Assembly: GCA_023078555.1 (NCBI GenBank) | Contig: CM041200.1 | Coordinates: 6,301,361 to 6,365,360, forward strand | Source of the DNA: Ulva prolifera | Lineage: Eukaryota > Chlorophyta > Ulvophyceae > Ulvales > Ulvaceae | Length of the DNA stretch: 64,000 nucleotides | Direction of reading: 5' to 3' | Shown here: positions 63,601 through 64,000 of the stretch, piece after piece | Layout: every line of letters begins with the position of its first letter | Position numbering within the stretch: the first letter of the stretch is position 1 | Notes under the pieces: model-generated | What the model was told of the DNA's origin: nothing | What the model saw: only the letters and a program-made list of their open reading frames with translations | Databases searched by the model: none | Program-made: the position numbers and the translations under genes

Positions 63601-63740
63601 GATGCTTTCAGGCTGTCGCTCATCTTCCTGCCGACTGAGGTGTGTTGCCCCTGGACTGGTCTGTAACGTACAGCTACGCCAGACTGCACGCGGTGCGTGT
63701 TACAATGTCGTGAGACTGTTAATGTACTGTATGTGACCAT
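60609..63740 (-). CDS. Bifunctional 3-dehydroquinate dehydratase / shikimate dehydrogenase
   Basis: Fused plant-type enzyme for steps 3 and 4 of the shikimate pathway, normally plastidial. Exons 63349-63740, 62905-63212, 62347-62711, 61736-61886, 61044-61372 and 60609-60809 join in phase to 581 aa. Residues 1 to about 55 look like a transit peptide (Ser/Arg-rich). Dehydratase half: GADVLELRLDFY, YRPSWEGGEYDGDE, LIMSNHNFE (catalytic His) and HVAKLAMTAED (Schiff-base Lys). Dehydrogenase half: GIIGNPVSHSRSPVLHN (shikimate-binding serines), CVTIPHK (catalytic Lys), IGAVNTLV, NTDWEAA (catalytic Asp), GTGGAARALAFGA (NADP site), NTTPLGM and FDAVYTP. All key residues are present. Start is the first ATG (MVTYSTLTV); MSDSLKASC is a downstream alternative. 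Confidence 0.95.
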
Positions 63741-64000
63741 CGTGATCGGATGTGAAGCTCGGTTGTGATTTGATGGCCTTACAGGATCCGGCCAGCTTTC
63801 AAATTGGAATCGAGCGCTCCGAGAATCACCACTTGCAGCATGTTTTGTGAGAGAATTAAAGTCACTTGTAGAGTTTCCACCGTCATCAAGGCCTGATTGT
63901 ACCTCCTCTTGTCACGGTCAGACACGGCAGAGAATCCGAATGGTTACAAGGGTGATTGGCGTGCCAACGCCATGCGATCATCGCTCTCCACAGCGCACAT
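63741..64000. other. Upstream flank of DHQ-SDH
   Basis: 260 bp to the window edge. Presumed promoter region; nothing distinctive seen. Confidence 0.4.

Overview
The window is nuclear DNA from a green alga (Chlorophyta, class not determined). Almost every recognisable gene is broken into several exons by short GT-AG introns, with some GC-AG introns. Gene content is plant/algal: a plastid-type fused dehydroquinate dehydratase/shikimate dehydrogenase, a variant WRKY factor, COP9 signalosome subunit 8, PRL1, SAND, PRA1 and FolC proteins. A dynein-arm assembly factor (CCDC103) and a tubulin deglutamylase (CCP6 type) suggest that the organism makes flagella at some stage. No operons, CRISPR arrays or bacterial features were seen.

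Layout, left to right. 1-7 kb: 3' part of a very large DUF3638/DUF3645 gene (+) with an in-frame TAG in a conserved motif. 7-9 kb: gene-poor, with a fresh SINE-like insertion. 9-12.5 kb: mitochondrial pyruvate dehydrogenase E1-alpha copy A, followed tail-to-tail by a decayed selenoprotein-O fragment and a frameshifted kinase fragment. 14.8-20.5 kb: three minus-strand genes (CSN8, CCDC103, PRL1). 20.9-26.7 kb: E1-alpha copy B, tail-to-tail with an intact SelO gene. The 9-12.5 kb block is therefore a duplicate of the 20.9-24.7 kb block. 27.3-30.8 kb: a putative VHS-GAT (TOM1-like) protein. 30.8-34.4 kb: gene-poor, with a 9-bp-unit minisatellite. 34.4-35.9 kb: WRKY variant. 37-39.8 kb: FolC (-). 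40.5-43.6 kb: CCP6 (+). 44.2 kb: old LINE fragment. 44.8-46.9 kb: armadillo-repeat protein (-). 48-49.5 kb: PRA1 (-), head-to-head with a small mitochondrial-like ORF. 50-53 kb: poorly resolved. 53.06-56.67 kb: a young, nearly intact LINE of R2-like domain order (zinc finger, RT, CCHC, nuclease-like end), minus strand, with a perfect 13-bp target-site duplication. 57-58.1 kb: TA microsatellites and two inverted SINE-like elements. 58.7-59.8 kb: SAND protein (+). 60.6-63.7 kb: DHQ-SDH (-).

The genes are independently transcribed housekeeping genes. The functional links are indirect: central carbon entry to the TCA cycle (E1-alpha) with mitochondrial redox control (SelO), shikimate and folate synthesis, and two flagella-related functions. 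The most informative material is the PDH/SelO duplication and decay, the LINE with a short element family sharing its 3' tail, the divergent WRKY heptad, and the internal stop in the DUF3638 gene. Splice sites were placed by eye from GT/GC-AG signals, phase and family conservation. They are exact where coordinates are given without 'about'.
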